Source of the DNA: Oscillospiraceae bacterium
GTDB taxonomy: Bacteria > Bacillota > Clostridia > Oscillospirales > Oscillospiraceae
Direction of reading: 5' to 3'
DNA: 64,000 nucleotides
Assembly: GCA_910574635.1 (NCBI GenBank)
Contig: CAJTCG010000003.1
Coordinates: forward strand, 124,001 to 188,000
Positions 39,498 through 48,199 of this stretch are shown one piece after another. The notes below the pieces were generated by a model. It was not told the DNA's origin, made no database searches, and saw only the letters and a program-made list of their open reading frames with translations. Position 1 is the stretch's first letter. The number at the start of each line of letters is the position of its first letter. Both the position numbers and the translations under genes were made by a program.

Positions 39498-40892
39498 TTG
39501 CAGTTCCGCGTCGGCCTGAGCTACATCGCCGTCATTCTGGCGGTGCTGCTGCTGCTGAACACCTATCCCCTTCTGGTGTCCGAGGACCTGGTCTTCCACT
39601 CTAAGGCCACCAACCTCCAAAGCAGCGTCTCCGTCATGGTGAACGCCCTTTCCGGCCTCTCCCCCCTGACGGAGGAGAACGTGGCGGACGCCATGGCCGT
39701 GGCGGAGGAGGCGGGCCTCTCCCGCATCCTGGTCACCGACAGCGCGGGCCGGGTGCTCTACGACACCCGGGAGACCGGCTCCGCCGTGGGAAGCATGGCC
39801 CTTTACACGGAGATCGTCCAGGCGTTGCTGGGCTATGACGCGTTTAGCTGCACCTTCCGGCAGGGGGCCTTCCGCAGCCGGGCCTCCTCGCCCATCATGT
39901 ATCAAAACCAGGTGATCGGCGCGGTCTACGCCTATGAGTACGACACGGAGCAGGCCGCCCTGCTCCTGGGGCTTCAGGACACGCTGCTGCGCCTCTCCGC
40001 TGTGGCGGGGGGGCTGGTGCTGGTGCTGAGCCTGATTCTCTCCAAGGCCCTGACCCATAAGATCGGCCTGCTCCTCACCGCCATCCGCCAGGTGCGGGAG
40101 GGGGCCTACAGCCACCGGGCGGACATCCGGGGCCGGGACGAGATCGCCCAGATCGGCCACGAGTTCAACAGCCTGACGGACCGCCTCCAAACCACGGAGA
40201 ACGCCCGCCGCCGCTTTGTCTCCGACGCGTCCCACGAGCTGAAAACCCCCCTGGCGGCCATCCGCCTTTTGTCGGACTCCATTTTGCAGACGGAGAACAT
40301 CGACCCGGAAACCACCAAGGAGTTCGTCACCGACATCGGCCGGGAGGCGGAGCGCCTCTCCCGCATCACGGAGGACCTCCTCCGCCTGACCCGGCTGGAC
40401 AGCGGCGTGCTGGAGCCCCCGGCGGCGGTGGACATCCTGCCGGTTTTGGAGCAGGTCATGCGGATGATGAACCTCGTCGCCCAGGAGAAGGGCGTGGACC
40501 TGACCTACTCCGCCGGAGGGGACTGCGCGGTCCTGGGCACCCGGGACGAGACCCATCAGGTTATCTACAACCTGGTGGACAACGCGGTGAAGTACTCCGC
40601 CATCGGCGGCTCCGTCCAGGTTTCCCTGGAGCGGGTGGGGGAGCTGGTGGTCCTCACCGTGGCGGACAACGGCGCGGGCATCCCCGAGGCGGACCTGCCC
40701 CGGATTTTCGAGCGGTTCTACCGGGTGGACAAGGCCCGGTCCCGGGCCGCGGGAGGCACGGGCCTGGGGCTCGCCATCGTCAGCGACACGGTGAAGCGCC
40801 GGGGCGGCGCCGTGGAGGCCGCCAACCGCCCCGGCGGCGGCGCGGTGTTCACCGTCCGCTGGCCCGCGCTGGAGAGGAGGGAGGACGCGTGA
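39498..40892 (+). CDS. Sensor histidine kinase
   Basis: A 464-residue membrane kinase. It has a first membrane helix at about 6-22, an extracytoplasmic sensor region to about 160 and a second helix (about 162-185). HAMP, the HisKA domain with His246 (DASHELKTPLAAI) and HATPase motifs (VDNAVKYS, VADNGAGIP, GTGLGLAIV) follow. The start is uncertain: TTG 39498 is the only usual codon before the first helix, and its GGGG site is only four bases away. It is probably paired with the upstream response regulator. The ligand is unknown. Confidence 0.92.
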   Translation: MQFRVGLSYIAVILAVLLLLNTYPLLVSEDLVFHSKATNLQSSVSVMVNALSGLSPLTEENVADAMAVAEEAGLSRILVTDSAGRVLYDTRETGSAVGSMALYTEIVQALLGYDAFSCTFRQGAFRSRASSPIMYQNQVIGAVYAYEYDTEQAALLLGLQDTLLRLSAVAGGLVLVLSLILSKALTHKIGLLLTAIRQVREGAYSHRADIRGRDEIAQIGHEFNSLTDRLQTTENARRRFVSDASHELKTPLAAIRLLSDSILQTENIDPETTKEFVTDIGREAERLSRITEDLLRLTRLDSGVLEPPAAVDILPVLEQVMRMMNLVAQEKGVDLTYSAGGDCAVLGTRDETHQVIYNLVDNAVKYSAIGGSVQVSLERVGELVVLTVADNGAGIPEADLPRIFERFYRVDKARSRAAGGTGLGLAIVSDTVKRRGGAVEAANRPGGGAVFTVRWPALERREDA

Positions 40893-41770
40893 AAAGACGG
40901 CTCTGCCTGCTGCTTGGGCTCCTGCTCCTGCTGCCGGGCTGCCGGCGGGAGGAGCCCGCCCGCACCGCCTACGCCCTCTATTTCCAGGAGGCGGACCTGA
41001 CCTACTCCGCCGGGGAGTCCCCCTTCCGCACGGAGACCGTGTACTTATACGACGCCGAGACGGACAGCGCCCCCCGCCTGGCGGAGGCGCTGATCAGCGA
41101 GCTGCTGAAGGGCCCCGCCGACGAGACCCTGAAAAGCACCCTCCCCGCCGGGACCACCCTCCTCTCCCTGGAGATTGAGGGGGACCGGGCCCGGGTGGAC
41201 CTGTCCCCCTCCTATGAGAGCCTCTCCGGCGTGGCGCTGACCCTGGCGGACAGCGCCATCGCCATGACCCTCTCCCAGGTGCCGGAGGTCTCCTCCGTCC
41301 AGATCACCGTCCGGGGCCGGGAGCTGGCCTATCGGGAGCAGCCGGTGCTGAACCTCCGGGACATCCTGCTGACCCCGGAGGAGGACGTCATCAGCACCGT
41401 GGAGGCCCGGCTTTACTTCCTGAACCAGGAGGGCCGCCTCACGGCGGCGGAGCAGATTCTGGACCTCTACGAGGGCGATACCCAGGTTTCCGCCGTGGCC
41501 AAGGCCCTGGAGGGCCGCCCGGAGGGCCGGGACCTGCTGTCCCCCCTGCCGGAGGGCTTCCAGGTGAAGTCCGTCTGGCTGGAGGAGGACATCTGCTATG
41601 TGAATCTCTCCTCCGCCCTGCTGGAGGGGCTGGGGGAAAGCGCCCTCCAAACCGCCCTCCGGGCCCTGGAGGACTCCCTTTCCTCCCTGGAGGCGGTGGA
41701 GGAGGTTCGGTTCCTGGTGGACGGCGAATTCCGCCGGGACCTGGGGGCCTTCGGCGGCGGGGGAGAGTAA
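40889..41770 (+). CDS. GerMN-domain lipoprotein
   Basis: A 293-residue lipoprotein with signal peptide and lipobox LLPGC (Cys about 17). Two GerMN domains follow (about 30-150 and 165-285), the fold found in GerM of spore germination and in LpqB-type proteins. It starts at GTG 40889 overlapping the kinase stop. Being in one transcript with a kinase suggests that it modulates the sensor on the outer face of the membrane, as LpqB does for MtrB in actinobacteria. That parallel is inference. Confidence 0.85.
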   Translation: MKRRLCLLLGLLLLLPGCRREEPARTAYALYFQEADLTYSAGESPFRTETVYLYDAETDSAPRLAEALISELLKGPADETLKSTLPAGTTLLSLEIEGDRARVDLSPSYESLSGVALTLADSAIAMTLSQVPEVSSVQITVRGRELAYREQPVLNLRDILLTPEEDVISTVEARLYFLNQEGRLTAAEQILDLYEGDTQVSAVAKALEGRPEGRDLLSPLPEGFQVKSVWLEEDICYVNLSSALLEGLGESALQTALRALEDSLSSLEAVEEVRFLVDGEFRRDLGAFGGGGE

Positions 41771-41780
41771 AGTTTTGTCC

Positions 41781-41809
41781 TTGACATCCGGTTTTCGCTC
41801 CTGTACACT
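41781..41809 (+). promoter_or_regulatory. Sigma-A promoter of the NCS2 permease gene
   Basis: TTGACA (41781-41786) and TACACT (41804-41809), spacing 17. The 69-base leader shows no purine riboswitch core. Confidence 0.85.
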
Positions 41810-41878
41810 GGGAAAGGTGGACCTTTTTTAAGGCCCGCCGTCCATTAAGACAGAAGAAACAGGAAGGAGAACCCCGCC

Positions 41879-43234
41879 ATGACACCCCCCTCCGGCCAGC
41901 AGGCGCTGTTCCAGATTCGAGGCATTCCCCCGCTTGGGTCCGCCGTCTCCCTGTCCCTTCAGCACCTTGTCGCCATGATTGTGGGCTGCGTCACGCCGCC
42001 CATCATCATCGCCGGGGCCATCGGCCTCAGCCCGGCGGATCAGGTACTGCTGATTCAAGCGTCCCTGGTGATGTCCGCCGTGTGCACCCTCATCCAGCTT
42101 TACCCTGTGAATAAGTATTTCGGATCCGGCCTGCCGGTGATCATGGGCGTCAGCTTTGCCTACGTGCCCAGCATGCAGGCCATCGCCTCCGCCGGGGGCG
42201 GCGTGGGGGCCGTGGCCGGGGCCATGATCGTGGGTGGAATCGTCGCCATCGTGGTGGGCGTGTTCGTGAAGAAAATCCGCCTCCTGTTTCCGCCGGTGAT
42301 TACCGGCACGGTGGTCTTTACCATCGGCCTTTCCCTCTACCCCACGGCTATCAACTACATGGCGGGAGGAACCGCCAATACATATGAGCTGGTGGTGGAA
42401 ACCAAGCGCCAGACGGAGGCCCTGGTCTACGGCTCCTGGCAGAACTGGCTGGTGGCCGCGCTGACCCTGGCCATCGTCATGCTGCTGAACAACCACGGAA
42501 AGGGCATCTGCAAGCTGGCCTCCATCCTCATCGGCATGCTCTGCGGCTATGTGATTTCCATGTTCTTCGGCATGGTTTCCTTCGCCGAGGTGGGGCCTGC
42601 CGCCTGGTTTTCCCTGCCCCGGGTGATGCACTTCGGCGTCACCTTTGACCTGCCCTCCTGCGTGGCCATCGGTCTGCTCTTCGCCATCAACTCCATCCAG
42701 GCCATCGGCGACTTCACCGCCACCACCGTGGGCGGCCTGGACCGGGACCCCACGGACCAGGAGCTTCAGGGGGGCATCATCGCCTATGGCTTCAGCAACA
42801 TCCTGACGGCCTTTTTCGGCGGCCTGCCCACCGCCACCTACTCCCAGAACGTGGGCATCGTCACCACCAACAAGGTAGTGAACCGGGTGGTCTTTACCAT
42901 GACCGGCGGCTTTTTGCTGCTGGCGGGATTGTCCCCCAAGTTCGCGGCGGTGCTGACCACCATCCCCCAGTGTGTTCTGGGCGGGGCCACTATCACCGTC
43001 TTTTCCACCATCGCCATGACGGGCATGAAGCTCATCGCCTCCCAGAGCCTGACGGCCCGGAACACCACCATCGTGGGCCTGTCCGCCGCCCTGGGCGTGG
43101 GCGTATCCCAGGCCAGCGGGGCCCTGGCCCAGTTCCCGGAGGGCTTCACCATGATTTTCGGCAAATCCCCGGTGGTCATCGCCACGCTGATGGCGGTGCT
43201 GCTGAACCTGATTCTGCCCAAAGAGAAAGCTTGA
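41879..43234 (+). CDS. NCS2-family purine/pyrimidine permease (xanthine/urate type)
   Basis: A 451-residue cytoplasmic-membrane symporter of the nucleobase:cation symporter-2 family, with about 12-14 helices. Motifs include SLQHLVAMIVGCVTPPIIIA in helix 1, QAIGDFTATT in helix 8 and the family signature TYSQNVGIVTTNKVVNR in helix 10. The QNVG form is common in xanthine and urate carriers, while uracil carriers more often have EN. AAGGAG precedes the ATG. It is followed 17 bases later by a PEBP-family gene. Confidence 0.93.
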   Translation: MTPPSGQQALFQIRGIPPLGSAVSLSLQHLVAMIVGCVTPPIIIAGAIGLSPADQVLLIQASLVMSAVCTLIQLYPVNKYFGSGLPVIMGVSFAYVPSMQAIASAGGGVGAVAGAMIVGGIVAIVVGVFVKKIRLLFPPVITGTVVFTIGLSLYPTAINYMAGGTANTYELVVETKRQTEALVYGSWQNWLVAALTLAIVMLLNNHGKGICKLASILIGMLCGYVISMFFGMVSFAEVGPAAWFSLPRVMHFGVTFDLPSCVAIGLLFAINSIQAIGDFTATTVGGLDRDPTDQELQGGIIAYGFSNILTAFFGGLPTATYSQNVGIVTTNKVVNRVVFTMTGGFLLLAGLSPKFAAVLTTIPQCVLGGATITVFSTIAMTGMKLIASQSLTARNTTIVGLSAALGVGVSQASGALAQFPEGFTMIFGKSPVVIATLMAVLLNLILPKEKA

Positions 43235-43251
43235 GAGAGATTGAGGTAACC

Positions 43252-43713
43252 ATGGAAATCGAAATTCTGCGCTTTCGCTGCCCCGGCCTGGAGGACGGCG
43301 GCCGCTTCCCCCTGGAGAACACCGGCCGGGGAAAGGATCTTTCTCCGGAAATCGTTTTGGAGAACCTGTCTCCCCAGGCCAAGACCCTGGCGGTCACCCT
43401 GGAGGATATGTCTCACCCCATAAAGGGCTTCACCCACTGGGTGATGTGGAATTTCCCCGCCCGCCCGGTCATTCCCGGGGGCATCCCCCAGCGGGACCGG
43501 CTGGAGAGCGGCGTGGTCCAGGGCATGGCCTACGGCATCCACCGTTACGCCGGGCCCAAGCCCCCCGTCTGGTCCGTCCACTCCTACCGGCTGACGGTTT
43601 ACGCACTGGACTGCGTCCTGGGCCTGAGCTCCAACGCCCGGAAGAAGCACTTCCTCAAGGCGGCGGAGGGCCATATCCTGCAAAAGGGCAGCCTGACGGC
43701 GAAATTTGGATAA
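43252..43713 (+). CDS. YbhB/YbcL-family (PEBP, Raf kinase inhibitor-like) protein
   Basis: A 153-residue phosphatidylethanolamine-binding-protein-fold protein. The ligand-pocket motifs are present: LSPEIVLENLSPQAKTLAVT, THWVMWNFPA, and GPKPPVWSVHSYRLTVYAL, a variant of the usual GPCPP-x-GxHxY loop. Bacterial members have no settled function. GAGGT precedes the ATG. It lies 17 bases after the permease and so may share its transcript. Confidence 0.9.
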   Translation: MEIEILRFRCPGLEDGGRFPLENTGRGKDLSPEIVLENLSPQAKTLAVTLEDMSHPIKGFTHWVMWNFPARPVIPGGIPQRDRLESGVVQGMAYGIHRYAGPKPPVWSVHSYRLTVYALDCVLGLSSNARKKHFLKAAEGHILQKGSLTAKFG

Positions 43714-43721
43714 CATGACCG

Positions 43722-43756
43722 GGAACCGGGGAGGCTGTGCCTCCCCGGTTCCGCCT
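43722..43756 (+). terminator. Hairpin after the PEBP gene (probable terminator)
   Basis: A 14-bp perfect stem (43722-43735 with 43739-43752) with a TGT loop. The following tract is CGCCTCTTG, poor in T, so termination may be incomplete. Confidence 0.6.
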
Positions 43757-43757
43757 C

Positions 43758-43786
43758 TTGCGCTTTTCCTAGAGATGTGCTATACT
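43758..43786 (+). promoter_or_regulatory. Sigma-A promoter of the ATP-grasp gene
   Basis: TTGCGC (43758-43763) and TATACT (43781-43786), spacing 17, 40 bases before the start codon. Confidence 0.72.
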
Positions 43787-43826
43787 TTAAAGCGTGAAAT
43801 CACCGCCGGCAAAGGAGGAATCCTCT

Positions 43827-45026
43827 ATGAATTTTGTCTTCATCTCCCCCAACTTCCCCGAGGCCTACCGCTGGTTCTGCGTCCGCCTGAAGGAGAACGG
43901 CGTCAATGTCCTGGGCGTGGGGGACGCGCCCTATGACTTCCTGCACCCGGACCTGAAGCGGGCTTTGACCGAGTACTACCGGGTGGACAGCTTGGAGGAC
44001 TATGACCAGGTCCTCCGGGCCGTGGGGTACTTTACCGGGCGCTATGGGAAGATCGACTGGCTGGAGAGCAACAACGAGTACTGGCTGGAGCTGGACGCCC
44101 GGCTGCGGACGGACTTCCACATCACCACCGGGCCCCGGGCCCATGAGATCGAAAAGTACAAGAGCAAGCTGGCCATGAAGGAATACTACAAAAAGGCGGG
44201 CATTCCCTGCGCCCGGTGCGCCCCGGTGACGGACCTGGACGCGGGTCTGGCCTTCGTCCGGGAAGCCGGGTATCCCGTCGTCGTCAAGCCGGACAACGGC
44301 GTGGGAGCCGTGGCCACCTGGAAGCTGGAAAACGAGGAGGACCTGCGCCGCTTCTTCCAGGCCCCGCCGGAGGCCCCCTATCTTATGGAGGAGTACGTCT
44401 CCGGCTCCGTCACCACCTACGACGGCGTCTGTGACTCCAAGGGCGAAGTCCTCTTCGCCGCCAGCCATGTGACCCGGAATTCCATTATGGACATGGTGAA
44501 CAAGCATGTGCCCACGTACTACTACGTGGACAAGGAGGTCCCGCCGGACGTGGAGGCCGCGGGCAAAGCCGCGCTGAAAGCCTTCGGCGCGTCCAGCCGC
44601 TTCTTCCACCTGGAGTTCTTCCGCCTGACGGAGGCGAAGGAGGGCCTGGGAAGCGTGGGGGACATCGTGGCCCTGGAGGTCAACATGCGCCCCGCCGGGG
44701 GCTATACCCCGGACATGCTGGACTTCAGCCAGAGCGTGGACGTGTATCAGATTTGGGCGGACATGGTGGCCTTCGACCGTCTGCGCCACACCTACATCGG
44801 CCCCCGCCGCTACTGCGTCTACGCCGGGCGGCGGGACGGGGTGCGCTACGACGTCTCCCTGGGCCAGCTGGAGGCCCGCTGCGGCGACCGGGCCCGGCTC
44901 TTCACCCGGATGCCCGACGCTTTGGCGGGGACCATGGGAAACCAGGTGGCCATCGCCTGCTTCGACACCATGGAGGAAGTGGACCTTTTTGTCAAGGCGG
45001 CCTTCCGCTTGCGGGACGGGGGATAA
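43827..45026 (+). CDS. ATP-grasp family carboxylate-amine ligase-like protein
   Basis: A 399-residue soluble enzyme with an N-terminal Rossmann-like domain (FVFISPNFPEAYRWFCVRLK) and a central ATP-grasp fold. VVKPDNGVGAVATWK, YLMEEYVSG and the metal-binding ALEVNMRPAGGYTPDM form the active site. ATP-grasp enzymes join a carboxylate to an amine or thiol through an acyl phosphate. The substrates here cannot be read from sequence. An AGGAGG site lies eight bases before ATG 43827. It is monocistronic, with its own promoter and terminator. Confidence 0.87.
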   Translation: MNFVFISPNFPEAYRWFCVRLKENGVNVLGVGDAPYDFLHPDLKRALTEYYRVDSLEDYDQVLRAVGYFTGRYGKIDWLESNNEYWLELDARLRTDFHITTGPRAHEIEKYKSKLAMKEYYKKAGIPCARCAPVTDLDAGLAFVREAGYPVVVKPDNGVGAVATWKLENEEDLRRFFQAPPEAPYLMEEYVSGSVTTYDGVCDSKGEVLFAASHVTRNSIMDMVNKHVPTYYYVDKEVPPDVEAAGKAALKAFGASSRFFHLEFFRLTEAKEGLGSVGDIVALEVNMRPAGGYTPDMLDFSQSVDVYQIWADMVAFDRLRHTYIGPRRYCVYAGRRDGVRYDVSLGQLEARCGDRARLFTRMPDALAGTMGNQVAIACFDTMEEVDLFVKAAFRLRDGG

Positions 45027-45031
45027 GCCGG

Positions 45032-45064
45032 GCTGAGGCGGCCAAAGGCCGCCTCAGCTTTTTC
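45032..45064 (+). terminator. Terminator after the ATP-grasp gene
   Basis: A perfect 12-bp stem (45032-45043 with 45047-45058), AAA loop, then five T. Confidence 0.93.
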
Positions 45065-45172
45065 TGGGGGGACGCGAAAATTTTTTTGCGGAAACGGAAA
45101 CTTTTCTTCCCGGAGCGCCGTCTATCTATCAGAAGCAGACCACAAGGCCATTTTGACACAAGGAGATTTGAC

Positions 45173-45811
45173 ATGAAAAAGAAGATTCTCGCGCTGACTT
45201 TGGCGCTGGCCCTTTCCCTGTCCCTGTCCGCCTGCGGCGGCAAGGACGCCCCCGGCCAGGACGCGGATTCCGGCGTTCCCGAGGTGAACGCCCCCGAGGG
45301 CGGCGCTCCCGAAGACGGCGAAACCGATGCTCCGGATGCCTCCGCCCCCGAGGACGGCGGTACGGATTCCCCGGAAACGGAGGCCCCGGAGGAGATTAAC
45401 CTCTCCACTTTTTACAACACCCTCCGGGAAGGGAACATCTGGCCGGAGCTGATGGACCTGACCACAGACGCGAACATGAAGGAGCTGCTGGACAGCTACT
45501 ACCCCGGCCTCGCGGAGATCGCCGCCAAGCAGCGGAGGGTCTATATTGCCGCCATGTCTGCCGCCGTGGGTGAAATCGCCCTGGTGGAGGTGGAGAACGC
45601 CGAAGACGTCCAGGCCGTGGAAGACATCTTCCAGGCCCGGATTGACTACCAGGTGGGAGACGATGCGACCCCCGGCGGCGCCTGGTATCCCGAGACCATC
45701 GAGGGCTGGAAGACCAAGTCCCGGATTGTCAGCCACGGCAATTACGTGATGCTGGCGGTGGGGGACGCCTCCGCCTCCGCCGTGGAGGAATTCGAGGCGC
45801 TGTTCGCCTAA
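45173..45811 (+). CDS. DUF4358-type lipoprotein
   Basis: A 212-residue lipoprotein: signal peptide, lipobox LSLSAC, then an acidic Pro/Glu/Asp-rich spacer (about 25-75) and a folded C-terminal domain (about 78-212) with the DUF4358 pattern (AVEDIFQARIDYQV, RIVSHGNYVMLAVGD). The family is common in gut Clostridia and has no known function. AAGGAG precedes the ATG. Both flanking genes are separated from it by terminators. Confidence 0.82.
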   Translation: MKKKILALTLALALSLSLSACGGKDAPGQDADSGVPEVNAPEGGAPEDGETDAPDASAPEDGGTDSPETEAPEEINLSTFYNTLREGNIWPELMDLTTDANMKELLDSYYPGLAEIAAKQRRVYIAAMSAAVGEIALVEVENAEDVQAVEDIFQARIDYQVGDDATPGGAWYPETIEGWKTKSRIVSHGNYVMLAVGDASASAVEEFEALFA

Positions 45812-45856
45812 ACGAAAAAGAGACGGAAGGGGATTTTCCCTTCCGTCTCTTTTTTG
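45812..45856. terminator. Bidirectional terminator between the DUF4358 and PLP enzyme genes
   Basis: A 13-bp stem (45819-45831 with 45838-45850) flanked by an A run and a T run, suitable for both convergent genes. Confidence 0.9.
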
Positions 45857-45859
45857 CGC

Positions 45860-47335
45860 TTACAGGTTTTTCAGCACGCCGCTTTCTTCGTTGAAGGCGT
45901 TGATCAGCTCGTCCAGATCCTTGGCCTGGGCGTGGACCGCGTCCCAGGTGCCCTCGGTGTCGTACCAGAGGGCGTTGAGGTCGTGCATGTCCTTGCCCTG
46001 CTGCTCCACCCAGGTGTAGTATTTCAGGTGGTGGACCCGCTTGCGGTCCGCGTAGGTCAGCTCGATGAGGTTGTCGGTCTTGAGCCCCAGGATGTGGAGG
46101 TTGTGGTCCAGCCGGGCCTCCTCTCCGGTGTACGCGCCGAACTGGTCGTTCAGCTCCTGAATCCGGCTCCGGTACATGACGGCGGAGTCCGTCAGCACGG
46201 TGCCCACCACGTCCCGGCTGGTGAACTCGTAGTACTTCGCCATCTTGATGCAGCACAGCACGTTGGCGATGCCGGAGATGCCAAGCCAGGTCAGCTTTTC
46301 CACCAGCGCCGGGTCCAGCTTGAGGGTGTGGAGCAAATAGTCCTGGCCCTTGGGGGTGTTGAAGAGGCGCAGGAGCCGCTGGGAGTCCTCGTCGTCAATG
46401 GCGATGGCCATATCCGTATTTTTTACATTGTGAATCCAGGGGATATGCTTGTCTCCGATGCCCTCGATCCGGTGGCCGCCAAAGCCGTTGTTCAGAATCG
46501 TGGGGCACTGGAGGGCCTCGCCCACGCCCAGCTTCAGGTGGGGATAGCGCTCTTTCAGCAGATCGCCCGCGCTCATGGTCCCGGCGGAGCCGGAGGTGAA
46601 GCAGGCGCCGGCGAAGCGGTCCCCGGGACGCTTGACGGCCTCGAACACGTCCGCCAGGGCGGTGCCGGTGACGTTGTAGTGCCAGAGGGGGTTCCCCATC
46701 TCCTCGAACTGGTTGAAGATCATGTACTGGGGGTCCTGCTTGAGCTCGTTGGTCTTGTCGAAGATCTCTTTCACGTTGGACTCGCAGCCCGGGGTGGCGA
46801 TGACCTCCGCCCCGATCTCATGGAGCCAGTCGAAACGCTCCTGGCTCATTTCCGCCGGGAGAATCGCCACGCCCTGGGCCCCCAGGAGCTTGGAGTTGAA
46901 CGCGCCGCCCCGGCAGTAGTTGCCGGTGGAGGGCCAGACGGCCTTGTGGACATCCACGTCGAACTGGCCCGTCACCAGCCGGGGGGCAAGGCAGCCGAAA
47001 GAGGCCCCGACTTTATGGCAGCCGGTGGGGAACCACTTGCCCACCATGGCGATGATCCGGCAGGGCACGCCGGTGAGCTCCGGGGGAAGCTCAATGTAGT
47101 TGGGGACGTCCTGGAAGAGGCCGCCGGACTCCTTGGCCTCGTTCTTCCAGGTGACCCGGAAGAGGTTCAGGGGGTTCACGTCCCAGAGGCCCACGGCTTT
47201 CAGCTTGTCCTGGACCTTGCCGGGGATGGTCTCCGGGTGCTGCATTTGGGCGATGGTGGGGATGAGGATGTTGTTTTCCCGGGCCTTTTTCAGGTTGTGC
47301 TCCAGGCCTTGGCGGTGGATGGTGAGATCGATCAT
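45860..47335 (-). CDS. PLP-dependent fold type II enzyme of the ygeW/ygeY cluster
   Basis: A 491-residue pyridoxal-phosphate enzyme of the tryptophan synthase beta / threonine dehydratase fold. The probable Schiff-base lysine lies in GCHKVGASFG, close to the HKINNA form of TrpB, and a phosphate-binding loop is seen at TSGSAGTMSAGD. It is clearly longer than YgeX (2,3-diaminopropionate ammonia-lyase, about 400 residues), so that name should not be transferred. It is one base apart from a YheO-like regulator on the same strand and divergent from ygeY-ygeW-carbamate kinase. A lyase or desaminase role is inference. Confidence 0.8.
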   Translation of the reverse strand: MIDLTIHRQGLEHNLKKARENNILIPTIAQMQHPETIPGKVQDKLKAVGLWDVNPLNLFRVTWKNEAKESGGLFQDVPNYIELPPELTGVPCRIIAMVGKWFPTGCHKVGASFGCLAPRLVTGQFDVDVHKAVWPSTGNYCRGGAFNSKLLGAQGVAILPAEMSQERFDWLHEIGAEVIATPGCESNVKEIFDKTNELKQDPQYMIFNQFEEMGNPLWHYNVTGTALADVFEAVKRPGDRFAGACFTSGSAGTMSAGDLLKERYPHLKLGVGEALQCPTILNNGFGGHRIEGIGDKHIPWIHNVKNTDMAIAIDDEDSQRLLRLFNTPKGQDYLLHTLKLDPALVEKLTWLGISGIANVLCCIKMAKYYEFTSRDVVGTVLTDSAVMYRSRIQELNDQFGAYTGEEARLDHNLHILGLKTDNLIELTYADRKRVHHLKYYTWVEQQGKDMHDLNALWYDTEGTWDAVHAQAKDLDELINAFNEESGVLKNL

Positions 47336-47336
47336 A

Positions 47337-48020
47337 CTAAGTTCCCTCCTGTTTGTTCATGTCAATATAGGAATACAGGGTATACTTGGAAATGCCGAAG
47401 TACTTCGCCACCTTGTCGCCGGACTTGGTGATGAGGAAGGCCCCGTTTTGGCTGAGGAACTGGATGGCTTTTACCTTGTCCTCCTTGTTCATCACGGCGG
47501 CGGGCTTGCCCACCAAGGCCACGGACTGCTGGATCAGCTCATCCAGCAAATCGCTGACGTTGGTGATGCGCTCCGGCTCGGAAGGGACCTCCTCCCCGGT
47601 GGAGGTCAGGTCGTGGAGGGCCTCCTCCATGAGGATGAGGCGGGAGATGTCGTAGTTGATAGCCAGGATGGCGGAGACCTTCCCCTTCCGGTCCCGGATA
47701 TAGACGGTGGAGGATTTCAAAATCTTCCCGTCCGGGGTTTTGGTGAGGTAGCAGAGGTGGTCCTTGGGCTCCGGGTCCTGGGTGCGCAGCTGCTCCATCA
47801 CCACGTTGGACGCGCCGTCCCCCACCTTCCGGCCCGACACATGGCCGTTGGCGATGAAGACGATGGAGCGGTCCGGGTCCCGGCTTAAATCGTGGATGGC
47901 CACCTCGCAGTTGGAACCGAATTGGGCGGCGATGCCGGCGGCTACCTGGCGCAGCAGCTCCAGCTTGCTGTTTTCCGTGGGTGCTCCCCCCTTTTTTGGT
48001 TGATTTTTGGATAAAGACAC
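47337..48020 (-). CDS. YheO-like PAS / helix-turn-helix regulator
   Basis: A 227-residue regulator with an N-terminal YheO-like PAS domain (about 20-135, AIHDLSRDPDRSIVFIANGHVSG, YIRDRKGKVSAILAINYDI) and a C-terminal HTH_22 domain (about 165-222, SGDKVAKYFGISKYTLYSYI). This is the architecture of DauR, the D-arginine catabolism regulator. It probably senses a ligand of the neighbouring pathway. GTG 48020 is the assumed start; its ribosome site is poor and the promoter lies only about 15 bases upstream. Confidence 0.85.
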   Translation of the reverse strand: MSLSKNQPKKGGAPTENSKLELLRQVAAGIAAQFGSNCEVAIHDLSRDPDRSIVFIANGHVSGRKVGDGASNVVMEQLRTQDPEPKDHLCYLTKTPDGKILKSSTVYIRDRKGKVSAILAINYDISRLILMEEALHDLTSTGEEVPSEPERITNVSDLLDELIQQSVALVGKPAAVMNKEDKVKAIQFLSQNGAFLITKSGDKVAKYFGISKYTLYSYIDMNKQEGT

Positions 48021-48034
48021 CGATTTATACTAGC

Positions 48035-48063
48035 ATCATACCACGAAGTTTCGGAGAAATCAA
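48035..48063 (-). promoter_or_regulatory. Sigma-A promoter of the regulator / PLP enzyme genes
   Basis: On the minus strand TTGATT (48058-48063) and TATGAT (48035-48040) are spaced by 17 bases. The implied leader before GTG 48020 is only about 8 bases. Confidence 0.65.
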
Positions 48064-48103
48064 CAGCAATTCAAAAAAATTTTTTGGTTTTCTAAAATTT
48101 TGT

Positions 48104-48131
48104 TTGACAACGGGAAATCTTGTGCTATGAT
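48104..48131 (+). promoter_or_regulatory. Sigma-A promoter of ygeY-ygeW-carbamate kinase
   Basis: TTGACA (48104-48109) and TATGAT (48126-48131), spacing 16. The stretch between the two divergent promoters (48064-48103) is very AT-rich for this genome, a likely binding region for the YheO-like regulator. Confidence 0.8.
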
Positions 48132-48199
48132 AGGGTTATAGGGAACAGGCGGCGAGGTCGCGAAGCCGTCAACATAAAATAAAAACGGAGGTCTGCATC

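Noticed and set aside
41810..41878. Purine riboswitch in the leader of the NCS2 permease
   Set aside because: The leader is only 69 bases and has no purine-riboswitch core or terminator.
45860..47335. Naming the PLP enzyme YgeX (2,3-diaminopropionate ammonia-lyase)
   Set aside because: It is about 90 residues longer and its lysine motif is TrpB-like. Neighbourhood alone does not justify the name.
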